A stretch of DNA of 64,000 nt. Source: Pseudohongiella nitratireducens. GTDB taxonomy: Bacteria > Pseudomonadota > Gammaproteobacteria > Pseudomonadales > Pseudohongiellaceae. The DNA is taken from contig NZ_LWHM01000031.1 in NCBI RefSeq assembly GCF_001642735.1, forward strand, positions 186,001 through 250,000. Reading direction: 5' to 3'. This document shows positions 61,574 to 64,000 of the stretch, in pieces (the first letter of the stretch is position 1; each line of letters starts with the position of its first letter). The notes under the pieces are model-generated. The model had not been told where the DNA came from and searched no databases. It saw only the letters and a list, made by a program, of their open reading frames with translations. Both the position numbers and the translations under genes were made by a program.

Positions 61574-64000
61574 GACGCCATAAGTTTGTTAACGACGAAA
61601 GGCATAATCCCGCCACTTTCGTAGTATTTCACTTCTTCCGCCGTATCCAGCCGGCATAGAAGATCAACCGTTTCGGACTTTCCGTCCGTATAAGAGACAG
61701 TCATGGTCACGGTCATGCCTGTGCTGATCTGTGCCAGGCCGGACAATGTGATGGTCTCACTGCCATCTATCTTCAGCGTCTTGCGGGTCACACCTTCCGG
61801 AAACTGTAAAGGTAGCACCCCCATGCCAGCCAGGTTGGAGCGGTGGATACGCTCAAAACTTTCAGCCACTACCGCTCTGACACCTAACAGGCGAGTCCCT
61901 TTGGCCGCCCAGTCACGACTGGAGCCGGTACCATATTCCTTGCCGGCTAACACGACCAGCGGCGTCGAAGATTTCGCATAGGTCATGGCAGCATCATAGA
62001 TACTGGTCTGCTCACCATCCGGCATCAGTCTGGTGAAACCGCCCTCAACGTTGTCCAGCATTTCATTGCGAATACGCACGTTAGCAAAGGTACCGCGCAT
62101 CATCACTTCATGATTACCACGCCGAGAACCGTATGAGTTAAAGTCCCCTGGCTTGACGCCTTTTGCCATCAGGTACTCACCAGCCGGGCTCGACTGGCCA
62201 AAAGCCCCAGCCGGGGAAATGTGGTCAGTGGTCACGGTATCGCCCAGTACGGCCAGAATTCTGGCACCTTCGATATCCCCCGGCACTGGAGCCAGCTCGT
62301 CAGCAAAAAATGGCGGATTCTGGATATAGGTTGAATCATCATTCCACTTATATGTCGCACCTTTGGCAACCGGCATGTCGTTCCACGCCTGGTTGCCGTT
62401 GAAGACATCAGCATAGTCACTGACAAACATATCACGGCTGACGTTTGAGACAGCTTCCTTGATATTCTCTGTCGTGGGCCAGATATCATGCAGATAAACC
62501 GGCTGACCATCAGCGTTTTTTCCCAACGGATCTTTGGATAAATCTATTTCAGTGGTACCTGCCAAGGCGAAGGCAACTACCAGGGGCGGTGAAGCCAGCC
62601 AGTTAGCTCGCACTTTGGCATGGATACGTCCTTCGAAGTTACGGTTACCGGATAGCACCGAGCACACCGTCAGTTTGCCTTCATCAATCGCGTGCTCAAT
62701 ATCATCTGGAAGCGGGCCAGAATTACCGATACAGGTAGTACAGCCATAGCCCACCAGGTTAAATCCCAACTCATCAAGCGGATCCTGCAAACCGGCTTTT
62801 TCCAGATAATGCGTCACGACCTTTGAACCAGGTGCCAGTGACGTTTTGACCCATGGTTTGACTTTAAGGCCTTTTGCCAGGGCATTTCTTGCCAGCAACC
62901 CTGCTGCCATCATGACGGAAGGGTTGGAAGTATTGGTGCAAGACGTAATCGCCGCAATCACGACGTGGCCATCTTCCATGACCCATTTCCCGTGATCCAT
63001 GGCAACGGCCGTTTTGCTGTGATTTCCGTATTGTTTTCTGGTGGCCTCTGCCATACCAGTCAACGCTACACGGTCCTGTGGTCGACCGGGCCCAGCAAGA
63101 CTTGGCTCTACCGTGCCGAGGCCCAGAATGACATCACTGCTGTAAACGGCTTCAACACCTTTTTCACGCCACAGCCCCTGAGCCTTGGAATACGCCTCGG
63201 TCAGCGCCAGCGTTTCTTCATCACGGCCGCTTAATTGCATGTACCGCAGTGTCTCTTCATCGGCAGAGAAGAAACAACAGGTGGCACCATATTCAGGAGA
63301 CATATTAGCAATCGTTGCCCGGTCAGCCAGCGACAATTCCGCCATGCCATCGCCATAAAATTCGACAAACTTACCGACAACACCATGTTTTCTTAACATT
63401 TCAGCCACGGTTAAAACCAGGTCAGTTGCTGTCACCCCTTCTTTAAGCCGCCCCTCCATACGCACGCCGACCACTTCCGGGATGCGCATGGTAATTGGCT
63501 GCCCGAGCATGGCAGCTTCTGCTTCAATACCGCCCACACCCCAACCCAGCACAGCCAGGCCATTAATCATTGTGGTATGACTGTCAGTCCCGACCAGCGT
63601 GTCCGGATAGGCTCGCATTTGGCCATTGACTTCTGCTGACCAGACACACTTGGCCAGGTACTCAAGGTTGACCTGGTGGCAGATCCCTGTACCTGGTGGC
63701 ACGACACGGAAATTATTGAATGCCTCCTGCCCCCAACGCAGAAACTCATACCGCTCCCGGTTTCTATCCATTTCGATTTCGACATTGTCTTCGTAGGCTG
63801 ACTCAGTCGCGAACCTGTCCACCATGACCGAGTGGTCGATCACCAGATCCACCGGATTGAGTGGGTTAACTTTTTCAGGGTCGCCCCCACGCAAGTTAAC
63901 GGCATCTCGCATAGCAGCCAGATCCACAACGGCAGGCACACCTGTGAAGTCCTGCATCAGCACCCGTGCAGGCATAAATGAGATCTCGTGATCAGATTGT
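61570..64000 (-). CDS. acnA: Aconitate hydratase A (5' end outside window)
   Basis: The open frame reaches the window edge; the visible part begins in '[22 protein letters not shown]', which is internal in AcnA (about residue 80 of ~890), so the ATG is lost. Cluster cysteines are in '[11 protein letters not shown]' and '[17 protein letters not shown]', and the active-site region in '[18 protein letters not shown]'. AcnA interconverts citrate and isocitrate. Length, start and these motifs rule out AcnB. It is first in the acnA-fumC-aldehyde dehydrogenase unit. Confidence 0.95.
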   Translation of the reverse strand, partial: QSDHEISFMPARVLMQDFTGVPAVVDLAAMRDAVNLRGGDPEKVNPLNPVDLVIDHSVMVDRFATESAYEDNVEIEMDRNRERYEFLRWGQEAFNNFRVVPPGTGICHQVNLEYLAKCVWSAEVNGQMRAYPDTLVGTDSHTTMINGLAVLGWGVGGIEAEAAMLGQPITMRIPEVVGVRMEGRLKEGVTATDLVLTVAEMLRKHGVVGKFVEFYGDGMAELSLADRATIANMSPEYGATCCFFSADEETLRYMQLSGRDEETLALTEAYSKAQGLWREKGVEAVYSSDVILGLGTVEPSLAGPGRPQDRVALTGMAEATRKQYGNHSKTAVAMDHGKWVMEDGHVVIAAITSCTNTSNPSVMMAAGLLARNALAKGLKVKPWVKTSLAPGSKVVTHYLEKAGLQDPLDELGFNLVGYGCTTCIGNSGPLPDDIEHAIDEGKLTVCSVLSGNRNFEGRIHAKVRANWLASPPLVVAFALAGTTEIDLSKDPLGKNADGQPVYLHDIWPTTENIKEAVSNVSRDMFVSDYADVFNGNQAWNDMPVAKGATYKWNDDSTYIQNPPFFADELAPVPGDIEGARILAVLGDTVTTDHISPAGAFGQSSPAGEYLMAKGVKPGDFNSYGSRRGNHEVMMRGTFANVRIRNEMLDNVEGGFTRLMPDGEQTSIYDAAMTYAKSSTPLVVLAGKEYGTGSSRDWAAKGTRLLGVRAVVAESFERIHRSNLAGMGVLPLQFPEGVTRKTLKIDGSETITLSGLAQISTGMTVTMTVSYTDGKSETVDLLCRLDTAEEVKYYESGGIMPFVVNKLMAS

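Overview
The window reads as a continuous stretch of chromosome from a marine-type gammaproteobacterium. Evidence for this is the tgt-yajC-secD-secF block, a PanP-type aspartate decarboxylase, the holD-rimI pair, the RpoE/ChrR photo-oxidative stress cluster and a moderate G+C content. The genus cannot be fixed from sequence alone. Genes are dense and many overlap by 1-14 bases. I see no insertion sequence, prophage, CRISPR array, rRNA or tRNA.

Region by region. 1-13.8 kb (minus strand) is a long MoxR-type operon: a glutamine-rich DUF4175 protein, a von Willebrand A membrane protein, a caspase/legumain-like protein without its catalytic cysteine, a TPR protein with an HExxH peptidase domain, a DUF4159 protein, MoxR, a DUF58 protein and a BatA-like protein cut by the window edge. 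The set looks like an envelope-associated chaperone/protease machine of unknown substrate. 13.8-22.8 kb holds a NUDIX hydrolase, an acyl-CoA ligase, a bacterial homologue of the tRNA-queuosine mannosyltransferase, two convergent lytic transglycosylases (MltB-like and a LysM-bearing MltD-like) and panP. 22.9-29.1 kb (minus) is prfC-tgt-yajC-secD-secF, with prfC in the place where queA is often found.

29.1-39.3 kb is a stress region. DUF2878 and chalcone-isomerase-like genes are followed by a large MASE3-PAS-GAF-PAS-GGDEF-EAL protein whose GGDEF motif is degenerate, then by rpoE-chrR and a four-gene operon (SDR, FAD oxidase, DUF1365, cyclopropane fatty acid synthase). Two matching promoter-like elements (TGATCC, 18 bases, TATTA) lie before rpoE-chrR and before the four-gene operon. 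This gives a self-contained regulon that probably remodels membrane lipids after singlet-oxygen stress.

39.5-49.6 kb carries a DMT exporter, a mercaptopyruvate-type sulfurtransferase, a PAP2 phosphatase, heme A synthase, a membrane AraC regulator, and a copper-linked locus. That locus contains a secreted cytochrome c / copper type II monooxygenase fusion with a beta-rich partner, divergent from a CopC-like protein. Several small orphan genes follow, with an AT-rich 480-base gap that holds two head-to-head DnaA-box-like sites. 49.6-53 kb (minus) is holD-rimI-(lysozyme-like)-hisC. 53-56 kb has a quinone oxidoreductase and a fatty-acyl-CoA ligase preceded by a TetR-type operator-like inverted repeat. 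56-64 kb holds a small acidic protein behind two competing hairpins, htpX, a MATCAP/QEGLA-type metallopeptidase homologue, and an acnA-fumC-aldehyde dehydrogenase operon cut by the right edge.

The least-described items are the MoxR operon with its pseudo-caspase, the copper monooxygenase locus, the bacterial queuosine mannosyltransferase homologue and the lysozyme-like protein beside rimI.
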